Assembly (NCBI GenBank): GCA_900659855.1
Contig: CAACVI010000052.1
Span: 1 to 64,000, forward strand
Length of the DNA stretch: 64,000 bases
From: Candidatus Desulfarcum epimagneticum
Lineage (GTDB): Bacteria > Desulfobacterota > Desulfobacteria > Desulfobacterales > CR-1
Direction of reading: 5' to 3'
How positions within the stretch are numbered: position 1 is the first letter of the stretch; each line of letters starts with the position of its first letter. A program made the position numbers and the translations under genes. The notes below the pieces were generated by a model. The model searched no databases, was not told the DNA's origin, and saw only the letters and a program-made list of their open reading frames with translations. Shown one piece after another: positions 1 through 8,814 of the stretch.

Positions 1-187
1 TAAACACAATATTGAAAAGCCGCTGCATCACAGCGGATTTGCCGGTTTTCCTGCGGGAAATGATGGCTTTGCTCTTGGATATTTTCAGTTTGATTTTTTC
101 CGCCCAGGTCAGCAAAGAGTCCAGTTCCCGTTTTCTTCCTGTGAACAAAGCGGGATTGCCTATTTTTTCTTCCAGATAAATTCGCAT
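1..187 (-). CDS. DUF234-type AAA ATPase, 5' part only (runs off left edge)
   Basis: The first 62 codons of a minus-strand gene lie inside the window. It starts MRIYLEEKIGN with an AAAGGAAAA stretch just upstream. The segment SRRKTGKSAV is a P-loop (Walker A) placed about 45 residues in, as in the archaeal-type AAA ATPases that carry a restriction-endonuclease-like (DUF234) C-terminus. These proteins are common in Desulfobacterota; their job is unknown, though mobility or defence is often assumed. Immediately upstream on the same strand lies the C-terminal end of what looks like another copy of the same family, so this gene sits in a decayed tandem array. The family assignment rests on only 62 residues. 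Confidence 0.6.
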   Translation of the reverse strand, partial: MRIYLEEKIGNPALFTGRKRELDSLLTWAEKIKLKISKSKAIISRRKTGKSAVMQRLFNIVF

Positions 188-207
188 GGTATTTTCCTTT
201 GGAGCAT

Positions 208-650
208 TTATTCCAAAAACCGCTTGTCCGCGCTCCAGGCCATCGAGTTTGCGACAAAAAAATCAATGGCGGTTTTGTAAAAACCTGAGGCGGAAAAAAC
301 AAAAAGAAGGGTTTTGGAAATATTCTCCAGTTTTTTGACCTCCGAGGCTTTTGCGAAAAAAGCCTTGGCCTCTGTGAGCGTAAATTTCTTCTTCCTGTTT
401 TTCACTTCCCCGATAAGACAATACCCATCGTCGCCCGCTTGGGCGAACACATCCACCTGGAGATTTTTTTTATGAGCCGGGGAGGCGGTGTAAGACCACA
501 GGGTCGAATATTCGACAAACCTGAAATCATCGGGCGGATTCTTCATCATGGAGAGATACAGATCGTTTTGTCTGTATGCCCTCGGCCCACTGTCAAAATA
601 TTCCGGGAAAGTCGTCAGTGGCCCAGCTCCATGAACTGAGCCGTGATTTT
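208..650 (-). pseudogene. C-terminal remnant of a DUF234-type ATPase
   Basis: About 140 codons are open in one minus-strand frame and end with ...MAWSADKRFLE. The stretch VDVFAQAGDDGYCLIGEVKN followed by KKFTLTEAKAFFAK resembles the restriction-endonuclease-like C-terminal domain (D...E-x-K) of the family whose N-terminus starts 20 bp downstream at 187. No ATPase part and no credible start precede it: the frame runs back into the end of the LRR gene, whose stop is at 615. I read it as the tail of a deleted paralogue joined to the LRR gene end. The upstream limit is approximate. Confidence 0.55.
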
Positions 651-2135
651 TTTGGGGCCGTCCGCCCGGATGACCAGGGGATTGAGCCGGCTGGAGACGT
701 CTCCGGTCCATCTCAGGAAATAATGGCGGGGAGCGGGCCTTGCCGTGAGTGTGACCCGGGCGCCTCGCCGGTGGGCGCCGGCTCCGCTCACCGTTCCCCC
801 GTTCCGGGGTCTGGCGGTGGCGGATATGAGAAAACGGCTCCGGGGGGCTGAAAATTGGGCCGTGATTTGTTTGGGCTCGTCCACCTGGATTTTAAGGGGA
901 TTCTCCTTTCCGTAGGCGTCGCCGCTCCATCCGGCGAATGAGGCCCCGGGCCCGGGAACGGCCTTGAGGACGGCTTCGGAGTCCGGGAGATAGTGTCCCA
1001 CTCCCTCCACAGTCCCCATGCCCGGCGGGGCCGTCTGAACGATTAAGCGGTATAAGCCGGGCGCGACCGCCGGGGGAGACACGCGGCTTAAGACTTCACT
1101 TCGCTGCTTTCCCCACATGCGGCCCAGGGCGTGCGGGGGCGTCCGGGTCTGAACCGCGTAAAAAAAGCGTTCGGGAAATTCCAATGCGCCGCGGTCGATG
1201 ACATAAACGCCTGTGTTTTTGTCCGGCGTTTTTCCCACCGGAACATAGGGCCCTTCCGGCGCCACGGCGCGGACGATGAGGTGCTCCCCGCCGTCGGCCG
1301 TGTAGGGGATGAGGGGCCAGGTCAGGCGGATAGCGCCGTCCTGCCATGAAGCCGCGACCTCGGCCGGTGGCCGGGTCTGGGTCTTTTCCCATCCCGGGGC
1401 CAGGGAGGACAGGAAACGGGCGGTCTCCGGACGGCGCGCCTCCAGGCCGTTGTAGGCGACATTCAGCCATTTCAAACGGCTCAGTCGGGTCATCTCAGCC
1501 GGGAACTCCCCGGTCAGCCGGTTGGCCCACAGGTAAAGCGTCTCAAGATTCTCCAGGTTTCCCATCTCCGGGGGCAGGCTCCCCGAAAGACGGTTCACCG
1601 ATAAATCCAGGCGTTTTAAGGCGGCCGCTTTTCCCAGCTCCGCAGGGATGGGGCCGGTCAGTCGGTTCCCGGGGATATCCAGGCTTTCCAGACCCGCCAG
1701 ATTCCCGAGTTCCGGGGGGATGGGGCCTGTGAGACGGTTTTCGGACAGGCGCAGGTATTTCAGACGGGTCAGGCGCCCCAGCTCTTTGGGAATGGCTCCC
1801 GTCAGCCGGTTGCCCGACAGATCCAGTTCCTCAAGCCCGGCCAGGTTTCCCAGGTCCGGGGGGATGCGTCCCCAAATGCCCTGGTCGTGCGGGGTCAATT
1901 TCACCACATGGCCGTCCCGGCACGTCACCCCCCGGGTCCGGCATGGATCGGCTTTCAGGCCGGTTTCCCGGAAGAGCGTCGACAGGGCGCGGAGTTCGTT
2001 TTGGGGGATCGCGGGGGAGGGTTTGGGGGCGCTTTCTTCGCCGCGCGCGTTCGGCGCCGGTCCGGAAAGAGCCAGGGCCGCCAGCGCGGCCATCAGCGCC
2101 AGGGCGTTTTTAACTTTTTTTTTTGTCTGGGTCAT
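615..2135 (-). CDS. Secreted plant-type leucine-rich-repeat protein with two InlB-type repeats
   Basis: 506 aa. Residues 1-33 form a signal peptide (basic start, then a Leu/Ala-rich core). Next comes a plant LRR cap-like segment (DPCRTRGVTCRDGHVVKLTP), then about six 24-residue repeats of the LxxLxLSxNxLTGxIPxELGxL type around residues 90-235. A fibronectin-III-like stretch follows (about 255-345). Two C-terminal repeats end in KQITAQF and KKITAQF, typical of the divergent InlB B-repeat/Listeria-Bacteroides repeat family. Such modules act in adhesion or ligand binding outside the cell. It is divergent from the DUF697 operon at 2277. The stop overlaps a decayed ATPase fragment, so the native C-terminus may be altered. 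The function is inferred from domains only. Confidence 0.8.
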   Translation of the reverse strand: MTQTKKKVKNALALMAALAALALSGPAPNARGEESAPKPSPAIPQNELRALSTLFRETGLKADPCRTRGVTCRDGHVVKLTPHDQGIWGRIPPDLGNLAGLEELDLSGNRLTGAIPKELGRLTRLKYLRLSENRLTGPIPPELGNLAGLESLDIPGNRLTGPIPAELGKAAALKRLDLSVNRLSGSLPPEMGNLENLETLYLWANRLTGEFPAEMTRLSRLKWLNVAYNGLEARRPETARFLSSLAPGWEKTQTRPPAEVAASWQDGAIRLTWPLIPYTADGGEHLIVRAVAPEGPYVPVGKTPDKNTGVYVIDRGALEFPERFFYAVQTRTPPHALGRMWGKQRSEVLSRVSPPAVAPGLYRLIVQTAPPGMGTVEGVGHYLPDSEAVLKAVPGPGASFAGWSGDAYGKENPLKIQVDEPKQITAQFSAPRSRFLISATARPRNGGTVSGAGAHRRGARVTLTARPAPRHYFLRWTGDVSSRLNPLVIRADGPKKITAQFMELGH

Positions 2136-2171
2136 GGGGCCGCCGAAAATGAAAATGATTTTAAAAAAAAC

Positions 2172-2199
2172 TTGCTTTATTCGTGATATACTATAAAAT
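2172..2199 (+). promoter_or_regulatory. Candidate sigma-70 promoter for the 2277-10681 operon
   Basis: TTGCTT at 2172-2177 and TAAAAT at 2194-2199 are separated by 16 bp in an AT-rich patch within the divergent intergenic region, about 80 bp ahead of the first ATG. This is visual matching only. Confidence 0.35.
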
Positions 2200-2276
2200 A
2201 TTCAAAATGCGCAAGGATTTCTTAAGGTCTGTTTTCGGTCCGGACAAAAACCAGATTGTTTAAAGGGAGGCAAGCC

Positions 2277-2843
2277 ATGGAAAAAGAAAAAGAAAAAGTC
2301 GAAAAAGAAAAAAATGACGAGGTCAAAGAAGTCTCTAAGGAAGAAGTGGACAAGCTCATACGCCATCACATGTACAGCGCCTTCGGGATCGGCCTGATCC
2401 CTCTTCCGCTTCTGGATATGGCGGCTTTGACCGGGGTCCAGATCAACCTGGTCAGAAAACTGGCCAAAATGCATGGGGTCCCCTTTTCCAGAGACAAGGT
2501 CAAAAACATTCTGTCCTCCCTGGTGGCGGGGACCGCCTCCACGGCGGTGGGAGCGCGGGCGGCCAGCTATGCGAAGGTCATTCCCATCGTGGGATACAGC
2601 CTCGGCGCGGTTTCCGTGTCCGTCCTGGGGGCGGCGAGCGTTTACGCTGTCGGCAAAGTGTTTAACCAGCATTTCGCCTCGGGCGGGACGTTCTTAAGCT
2701 TTGATTCGGAAAAGGTGAAGGATTATTACTCCAAAATGTTCAAGAAAGGCAAGGAGACGGCGTCTGATATCAAGGCCAAGGTCGGCGGCAAAACAGCCGA
2801 TAAGGGAACGGCCGGGGACAAGGAAAAGGGAAAAGTGGCGTAA
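2277..2843 (+). CDS. DUF697-family protein
   Basis: 188 aa. I chose the ATG at 2277 because GGGAGG lies six bases upstream; a TTG seven codons earlier has no such site. The N-terminus is a highly charged Lys/Glu stretch. After it come hydrophobic segments typical of DUF697 (YcjF-like): GIGLIPLPLLDMAALTGVQ, a central Ala/Gly-rich region, and FASGGTFLSFDSEKVKDYY. The family is found beside GTPases and stress or envelope genes, and its biochemical role is unknown. It is the first gene of a tight operon (4 bp to the SPFH gene) that ends with a clear paralogue at 9612. The C-terminal tail is again lysine-rich. Confidence 0.8.
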   Translation: MEKEKEKVEKEKNDEVKEVSKEEVDKLIRHHMYSAFGIGLIPLPLLDMAALTGVQINLVRKLAKMHGVPFSRDKVKNILSSLVAGTASTAVGARAASYAKVIPIVGYSLGAVSVSVLGAASVYAVGKVFNQHFASGGTFLSFDSEKVKDYYSKMFKKGKETASDIKAKVGGKTADKGTAGDKEKGKVA

Positions 2844-2846
2844 AAC

Positions 2847-3809
2847 ATGTCCGGAAGCGAAGAAAAGGAAGGCGCCGGCGCGGAGAGGAGGGGAGTTTGG
2901 GGAAAAATATCCTCCCTGCCCGGAAGGTGGGGAGCGGGCCTGAGAAGGGGTCTCAAAAAGAACCTGGGACCTTTTATCATCGCGTGCCTTCTCCTTCTTC
3001 TCGCGACGGTGTACATGTTCAACCTGATCGTGTACAGCATCATGCCGGGAGAGGCCGGGGTGTTCTGGAGCCGTTTCACCGGGACCCGGGTGGATCATGT
3101 GTACGATGAGGGGATCAAGCTGGTTTTCCCCTGGAACAAGATTTATGTGTACAACATCCGGATCCAGGAGGTGTCCCCTGAGCTGCATGTGCTGACGAAA
3201 ACCGGTCTGAAGGTCAACCTGTACCTGTCCATCCGCTACGCCCCCAAACGCAAGCTTCTGGGAATGCTTCACCAGCGGGTGGGGCCCGATTATGTCAACA
3301 TCGTCATCATCCCCGAGATCGAGGCCGTGCTGCGTGAGATCATCGGAACCATGGACGCCGAGCAGATTTACACCACCGGCCGGGCGGTGATTGTGGAGGC
3401 CATCAACAAGGCCATTGAGCAGGTGGAGCAGCGCTACATCAATGTGGACGATGTGCTGATCAAAAAAATCGAGCTGCCGAAAAGCGTGGAAAAGACCATT
3501 CGCTTCAAAATTGAGCAGAAACACCTCATTGAGGCCCATGAGTTTATCGTGGAGAGGGAAAAAAAAGAGGCGGAGCGCAAAAGGATCGAAGGGCAGGGCA
3601 TCCGGGATCAGCTCAAGATCATCGCCTCGTCCGTTCCCGAAGGAGAGATACTCACGTGGAAGGGCATCCAGGCCACCCAGGAGATCGCCAAATCCAACAA
3701 CGCCAAGGTGATCATCATCGGCGGCGGCAAGGAAGGGCTGCCCATCATACTCAACGCGGATAACAGCTCGGATAATAACAAATCGGATCATAACGCGGAT
3801 ATTAAATAG
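2847..3809 (+). CDS. SPFH/band 7 (prohibitin-like) membrane protein
   Basis: 320 aa. A basic cytoplasmic leader of about 45 residues precedes one transmembrane helix (about 46-66, FIIACLLLLLATVYMF). The SPFH core follows (about 70-235), then a charged helical region EFIVEREKKEAERKRIEGQG typical of the coiled coil after band 7 domains. SPFH proteins oligomerise and organise membrane microdomains or chaperone membrane complexes. It starts 4 bp after the DUF697 gene and ends 5 bp before the double substrate-binding protein gene, so it is almost certainly co-transcribed. In this context it is a plausible scaffold for the channel-like receptor encoded downstream; that link is inference. Confidence 0.88.
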   Translation: MSGSEEKEGAGAERRGVWGKISSLPGRWGAGLRRGLKKNLGPFIIACLLLLLATVYMFNLIVYSIMPGEAGVFWSRFTGTRVDHVYDEGIKLVFPWNKIYVYNIRIQEVSPELHVLTKTGLKVNLYLSIRYAPKRKLLGMLHQRVGPDYVNIVIIPEIEAVLREIIGTMDAEQIYTTGRAVIVEAINKAIEQVEQRYINVDDVLIKKIELPKSVEKTIRFKIEQKHLIEAHEFIVEREKKEAERKRIEGQGIRDQLKIIASSVPEGEILTWKGIQATQEIAKSNNAKVIIIGGGKEGLPIILNADNSSDNNKSDHNADIK

Positions 3810-3814
3810 GGAAA

Positions 3815-6559
3815 ATGCCTTTTAGCGGACGGATGCGCAAACTTTGCCTTGTTCTGGCCCTGTTCTTCTTTTCGTTTTTTTTGTCCTGGGTTTCGTGTGA
3901 TTCCTACCAGGCCCTGTCCGATGAAAGGGCCGAAAAGGCCAGGGACCCGAACGGCGACATCGTCATCGGGGTGGTGGACTCATCCACCTCGCCCACGCTT
4001 TTTGTCCAGGGGGTGAGGCTGGCCGTTCACACGCTGAATGATCGCGGGGGGATTCTGGGAAGGCCCGTCAAGGCCCTTTTTTACGACGACGAAAACTCCC
4101 TGGAAAAAGGACGGGAAATCGCCCGGAAACTGGCCCAAAATTCCGAAGTCGTCGCGGTGGTGGGGCATCGCTCCTCGGATGTGGCTGTGCCGGTTTCGGT
4201 CACTTACGAAAAAACCGGCCTTCTTTTCATGTCCCACGGCGCTGCGGCGCCGGAGTTGACCCAGTACAACGGGGCCTTCACTTTTCGAAACATTCCTTCG
4301 GACGAGGCGGCCGGGCGCGAGCTGGCGGCCTTTGCCAAACGCGGCGGATACGAAAAAATCGCCATCGTGTTTGACCGCGACTCCCCGGCCAATCGTCTCA
4401 CGGAAATTTTTCACAAGGCGGCGGATGATGTCGGGATCGATATCGTGGCGGAAAAATCCTACTCAAGCTGGGAGACGGATTTCAGGGCCATGATCGCCGA
4501 TATCATGAAGGCGCACACGTTTGACTGCGTGTTCCTGGGCGGGATTTTTCCCGCCGCCGGCCTGATCATCCGGCAGATGAGGGAGATGGGCCTGGACGCG
4601 CCCGTTCTGGGAAGCGATTCCCTGGATTCATCTCAGCTTTGGGAAACCGCCGGAAAAGCGGCGGACGGAACCATTGTGTTCACCGTGTTTGATCCGAGCC
4701 TGTCCGAAACCCCCACCCGGAATTTTGTCAGGGCTTTTAAAGCCAGGTACGGGATTCCCCCGGACACCTGGGCCGCCCAGGGATACGACGCCGTCCAGTC
4801 CGTGGCCGCGGGCATTGAGAAGAGCGGATCGGCCGAGCCCCGGGTGGCGGCCAACGCCATCCGTTTTTCAGGAGACCGGAACGGGGTCGTCGGCCCGTAT
4901 CACCGGGACTGGGACGGGGGAATCTCAGGAAAGACCTTTTTCTTTAAAAAAGTGGAGAACGGGGAATTTAAATTCCTGGAGCGGGATTTGAATCGGAAAA
5001 TCAATTTCTTTGATGTTTCCGAAGAAACCACGTTACGACTGCCCATCCAAAGCGATTTCACCGTCATTGATCCGGGCCTGGCCCGGGATCGCGGCTCCGT
5101 TGAGATCATTGAGCAGCTTTTCGTCCCCCTTGTCGGCCTGGATCCCGCCACAAACGAGACCATTCCGGAGCTTGCCCGGGACTGGACCGTGTCCCCGGAC
5201 GGGAAAATTTTTACTTTCCGGATGCGGCCCGACGCGCTCTGGTCCGACGGAAAACCCCTGACGGCCCATGACGTTCAATGGACCCTCCGCCGTAATATTG
5301 ACCCCAAAACAGGCGCGCCCTATCCCCATTCGCTTTATGTTCTCAAAAACGCCCGCGCCATTCAGAAGGGATGGATTTCGGATGTCTCCAAAATCGGGGT
5401 CCGGGCCATTGACGATTTGACGGTGGAATTCAGCCTGGAAAAAGCGACGCCGCATTTTCCGGCCATGCTTTCTCTCCCGCCCTACCGCCCCCTGCCCCGC
5501 CAGGCCGTTGAAACCCACAAAGGCCGCTGGACCGACCCGGGGCATATTCAGGTCAGCGGCCCTTATCAATTGACGGCCCGGAAAAAGGGCCAGGTGACGA
5601 TTCTGCGGAAAAACCGAAAATATTACGACGCGGATTCGGTTTTAATACCCGGTATCCGGTATTATGTGACGCCGGAAGGCTCTGTGGGGCTTTCCATGTA
5701 CCAGGACGATCAGCTGGATGTCATGGGCGGCGACTATCTTCCGGTTCCGGTGGACGCCCTTTCCAGGATCAGGGCGAGCAGGGACCTGGCCGGCCAGTAT
5801 TCCAGAACGTCCGGCATGGGCGTTTACGCTTACGCGTTTAATGTGAAAAAAACCCCTGTGGACCGACCGTTGGTCCGAAAGGCCATCGCCGCCTGTGTGG
5901 ACCGCGACCTGCTGATCAACCTGGCGGCCAAAGGGGGGCATGCCCCGGCCCGGATGTTCACCCCGCCGGGTCTTTTGAGCAAAGAGGCCGCCGGAAAAAC
6001 CCCATGCGCTGAGTTCAACCCGGTGAATGGAAAAAAATGGCTGGCCCGGGCCGGCTATCCCGGGGGAAAGGGATTTCCGGAACTGACTCTTTTTCACGGC
6101 GCCTCTGAGCCGGACGCGAAAATCGCCAGGGCGCTCCAGGCGTCGTTGAAACATTATTTGAATATCCGCGTCCGTCTGGTTGAGAGGCCGTGGGGCGATG
6201 ACGCGAAGCCGACCCTGTCAAAAGATGTCCCCCATCTGTTTCAGCTTGAATGGAGGGCGGATTATCCCCGTCCCCAGGCGGCCCTTGAAGAATGCTTTGA
6301 TCCTGTGAATTCCTTCAATCCTTCCGGGTGGGTCCATCCGGGATTCGCCGATCTCCTGGAAAGGGCCGGGGAAGCGTCGGATCAAAGGGACATGGATGGG
6401 ATTCTGATTGAGGCGGAGACGATTTTATGCCGGAAAGAATGCGTGGCGGTCCCCATCTATTTCGAAACGGCCCATCACCTGGTGAATCCCAGGGTGGAGG
6501 GCTGGCGTCCCAGCCTCATGGGGGGGCAGCGCATACGGGACTGGAGTTTAAAAAAATGA
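3815..6559 (+). CDS. Fused double periplasmic binding protein (Peripla_BP_6 + SBP_bac_5)
   Basis: 914 aa. The N-terminus has a long hydrophobic signal ending LSWVSCDS; the Cys suggests a lipoprotein, although the lipobox is imperfect. Residues about 45-385 match the branched-chain amino acid/amide type-I binding fold (DIVIGVVDSSTSPTLF, GGILGRPVKALFYDDENS). Residues about 420-905 match family-5 oligopeptide/nickel-type binding proteins (PELARDWTVSPDGKIFTFRM, LWSDGKPLTAHDVQW). Each half is close to full family length, so this is a true fusion and not a fragment. No permease or ABC ATPase gene is nearby. A sensing or ligand-delivery role is therefore more likely than classical uptake (inference). 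Its first half is related to the N-terminal module of the next protein. Confidence 0.85.
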   Translation: MPFSGRMRKLCLVLALFFFSFFLSWVSCDSYQALSDERAEKARDPNGDIVIGVVDSSTSPTLFVQGVRLAVHTLNDRGGILGRPVKALFYDDENSLEKGREIARKLAQNSEVVAVVGHRSSDVAVPVSVTYEKTGLLFMSHGAAAPELTQYNGAFTFRNIPSDEAAGRELAAFAKRGGYEKIAIVFDRDSPANRLTEIFHKAADDVGIDIVAEKSYSSWETDFRAMIADIMKAHTFDCVFLGGIFPAAGLIIRQMREMGLDAPVLGSDSLDSSQLWETAGKAADGTIVFTVFDPSLSETPTRNFVRAFKARYGIPPDTWAAQGYDAVQSVAAGIEKSGSAEPRVAANAIRFSGDRNGVVGPYHRDWDGGISGKTFFFKKVENGEFKFLERDLNRKINFFDVSEETTLRLPIQSDFTVIDPGLARDRGSVEIIEQLFVPLVGLDPATNETIPELARDWTVSPDGKIFTFRMRPDALWSDGKPLTAHDVQWTLRRNIDPKTGAPYPHSLYVLKNARAIQKGWISDVSKIGVRAIDDLTVEFSLEKATPHFPAMLSLPPYRPLPRQAVETHKGRWTDPGHIQVSGPYQLTARKKGQVTILRKNRKYYDADSVLIPGIRYYVTPEGSVGLSMYQDDQLDVMGGDYLPVPVDALSRIRASRDLAGQYSRTSGMGVYAYAFNVKKTPVDRPLVRKAIAACVDRDLLINLAAKGGHAPARMFTPPGLLSKEAAGKTPCAEFNPVNGKKWLARAGYPGGKGFPELTLFHGASEPDAKIARALQASLKHYLNIRVRLVERPWGDDAKPTLSKDVPHLFQLEWRADYPRPQAALEECFDPVNSFNPSGWVHPGFADLLERAGEASDQRDMDGILIEAETILCRKECVAVPIYFETAHHLVNPRVEGWRPSLMGGQRIRDWSLKK

Positions 6560-6593
6560 CGGCGCCGCGAACCGCGCCGGAAACGCTTGGTTT

Positions 6594-8783
6594 ATGAAAA
6601 AAACAATCCTTTGGATATCATTGGCCGCCGTGTCGGCTGTTTTGGCTCTCGCTTTTTTATGGCCGCGTCTTTCCGGTTTTTGGGATCAGGAGGTCTATGT
6701 GGCCCTGGTGGGGGACATGAGCCCCGGCTATGAAATCGGGGAAGACACGGAAAACGCCGTTCGCCTCTGCCTGGATAAAGTCAACCGGGAGGGGGGAATC
6801 AACGGCAGAGAAATTAAACTCCTGGTGTTTGATGACAGGAACGATCCCAAACAGGCCGTCAAGACGGCGTCCCGAATAGCGGAGCGCGATGATATCCTGA
6901 TGGTCATCGGCCACGGATGGGCCCCGGCCTCGGCCGCGGCGGGAAAAATTTATAAGAAATACGGGATTCCCGCCATCACCGGGTCCTCCATGGCCCCGGA
7001 AGTCACCCGGCAAAGCGACTGGTATTTCAGCTCCATCTCCGATTCCGTGTTCACCGGGCGCTATCTGGCTGACTATGTCAAAAGAGCCCTGGGCCAGAGC
7101 GCGGTGTGTCTGGTTGTGGAGGATTCCCCCTATGGAAAGACTTTGTCCGGGGCTTTTGAAAAGGCGGCGAAAAGACTGGACCTGTCCGTCAAAAAAAGAT
7201 GGGAATACAGCCAAATGAGCGTTTCCCTGGACGAGGAATTTTCAAAAATCGCCTCCGAACTCAGGACCGTCCCGGACCCGGGGCTCATCTGCCTGATCGG
7301 CGCCATCGATCACACAGCTCAGATGATTTCGCTTTTGAAAAGCGGCGGAAAAAAATACACCATTTTGACCAGCGACCCTTTCACCCGGGATTCTTTTGGG
7401 TTTTTTCAAAAATTTCCCCGGGAAAAGGCCAGGCCGGGCTATTTTTCAGACGGTGTTTACGCCCTGGGGATTTTTTCCGAGCATATCGCCCATGAAAAGG
7501 CCCACGTGTTCATGAAAGACTACGTGGAGAAGTATGGCAGGAAAACCGGATGGGTCGGCGCCTATTACCATGACGCCGTGTCCGCGGCGGCGGAAGCCAT
7601 GAGGCGGGCGGAAATCCAGGGAAAAGGCCATATTCGAAGGGACCGAAGAGAGATCAAAAAGGCCCTGGAGAGCATGCACAGCGCCGAAACAGGCATAAAA
7701 GGCGTGATGGGGTCCGTCTATTTTGATCAGCACGGGGTGTCAAACAGGCCTTCCCAGGTGGGGTTCTACAAAAACAACAGGGCGCTTCCCGCCTTTATCC
7801 AGCGCCGCCTGCAAGACGGCGCGCCTTCTGAAGATGACGCGGTGGACAAAGCCCTTTCCGGCGAGATCATTTTCGTGGGGGACCGGGTGATGAACAAAAC
7901 CCGGGTGGTGTATTCGGGAATCGACATCAACGAGATTTCCGGCCCGGATCTCGGCGCGTCCGCCTTCCGGGCCGACTTTTACCTGTGGCTCCGCTATAAG
8001 GGGGATTTTAAGGAATGGTCCGATATTGTGTTTCCCAACGCCCTGAGTCTGGTCAAGCTGGGCGATCCCGAGATTCGCAGGGAGGAGGGCGGCGCGACCC
8101 GGGTCCGGTATCACATCAAAGCCGATTTCCGGGCGGATTCCGATTTCCGGAACTATCCCTTTGACCGCCAGGCCCTTAAAATCGCATTCAGGCATAAAAC
8201 CCTCACAAGGGACAGGCTGATTTACATCGCCGACACTTTGGGATTCCCGGACCCCCAAAGGGAGGACTACCCGGACGTGGTCGATATCAAAGGCCGGCAT
8301 GTGGAGAGCCGTTTTTTCGAGGAGCGCATTATCGAAAAACCGTCCGGGGAGGGCATGGGGGAAGATGTGGGAGACGCGGCTCTCTATTCCCAGTGCGAGG
8401 CCAAAATCCTTCTGGCCAAAGACCCCGCGGGGGTCGTGGTCCGGGTTTTTGTCCCCATGTTTTTTTTGCTGGCGGTTTTATACGCCGTCTATTTCATCGG
8501 GGCGGACAAGGCGCTTCTTCGCCTGGTCATTCCCCTTTTTGTGACGGCGGCGGCGGCTTTTTACCATGTCTGGATACTGCTTCACCTGGGAATCGACTAC
8601 GTCACGGATCTTGAATACGCCTATATGGGGATCTACGCCCTGGCGGCGCTGGGTGTGGCGGCGGTTCTGGCCGGCCGTTATTACCACGGGAAAAAGGACC
8701 TCCGAAAAGTCCGTTGGGTGTCATACGCCGGGATCATCGGGCATCCGACGCTGGCCGCGGCCCTTTTCTTTTGGCTGGTCTGA
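6594..8783 (+). CDS. Periplasmic-binding-protein / pentameric ligand-gated ion channel fusion
   Basis: 729 aa. Residues 1-25 are a signal or anchor. Residues about 33-405 are a type-I periplasmic binding domain (VYVALVGDMSPGYEIGEDTE, GGINGREIKLLVFDDRND). Residues about 430-610 resemble the beta-sandwich ligand-binding domain of Cys/Pro-loop channels: FRADFYLWLRYKG and, near 517-526, FRNYPFDRQALKI, equivalent to the conserved FPFDxQ loop. Four hydrophobic helices follow at about 614-636 (with the M1 proline), 643-663, 674-697 and 709-729. That is the M1-M4 pattern, and the M3 start YVTDLEYAYMGIYAL is family-like. The predicted product is a pentameric cation or anion channel with a Venus-flytrap ligand domain stacked outside. 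The ligand and ion selectivity cannot be read from the sequence. Confidence 0.82.
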   Translation: MKKTILWISLAAVSAVLALAFLWPRLSGFWDQEVYVALVGDMSPGYEIGEDTENAVRLCLDKVNREGGINGREIKLLVFDDRNDPKQAVKTASRIAERDDILMVIGHGWAPASAAAGKIYKKYGIPAITGSSMAPEVTRQSDWYFSSISDSVFTGRYLADYVKRALGQSAVCLVVEDSPYGKTLSGAFEKAAKRLDLSVKKRWEYSQMSVSLDEEFSKIASELRTVPDPGLICLIGAIDHTAQMISLLKSGGKKYTILTSDPFTRDSFGFFQKFPREKARPGYFSDGVYALGIFSEHIAHEKAHVFMKDYVEKYGRKTGWVGAYYHDAVSAAAEAMRRAEIQGKGHIRRDRREIKKALESMHSAETGIKGVMGSVYFDQHGVSNRPSQVGFYKNNRALPAFIQRRLQDGAPSEDDAVDKALSGEIIFVGDRVMNKTRVVYSGIDINEISGPDLGASAFRADFYLWLRYKGDFKEWSDIVFPNALSLVKLGDPEIRREEGGATRVRYHIKADFRADSDFRNYPFDRQALKIAFRHKTLTRDRLIYIADTLGFPDPQREDYPDVVDIKGRHVESRFFEERIIEKPSGEGMGEDVGDAALYSQCEAKILLAKDPAGVVVRVFVPMFFLLAVLYAVYFIGADKALLRLVIPLFVTAAAAFYHVWILLHLGIDYVTDLEYAYMGIYALAALGVAAVLAGRYYHGKKDLRKVRWVSYAGIIGHPTLAAALFFWLV

Positions 8784-8814
8784 TGGCCGGGAAGGGCTGA
8801 AAAAGGACGAAAAA

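Noticed and set aside
2694-3791. 365-codon minus-strand frame opposite the SPFH gene
   Set aside because: It is an antisense shadow: the plus strand encodes a clear SPFH protein in operon spacing.
7446-8300. Minus-strand frames opposite the channel-fusion gene
   Set aside because: They are shadows of the plus-strand coding sequence with no motif or ribosome site.
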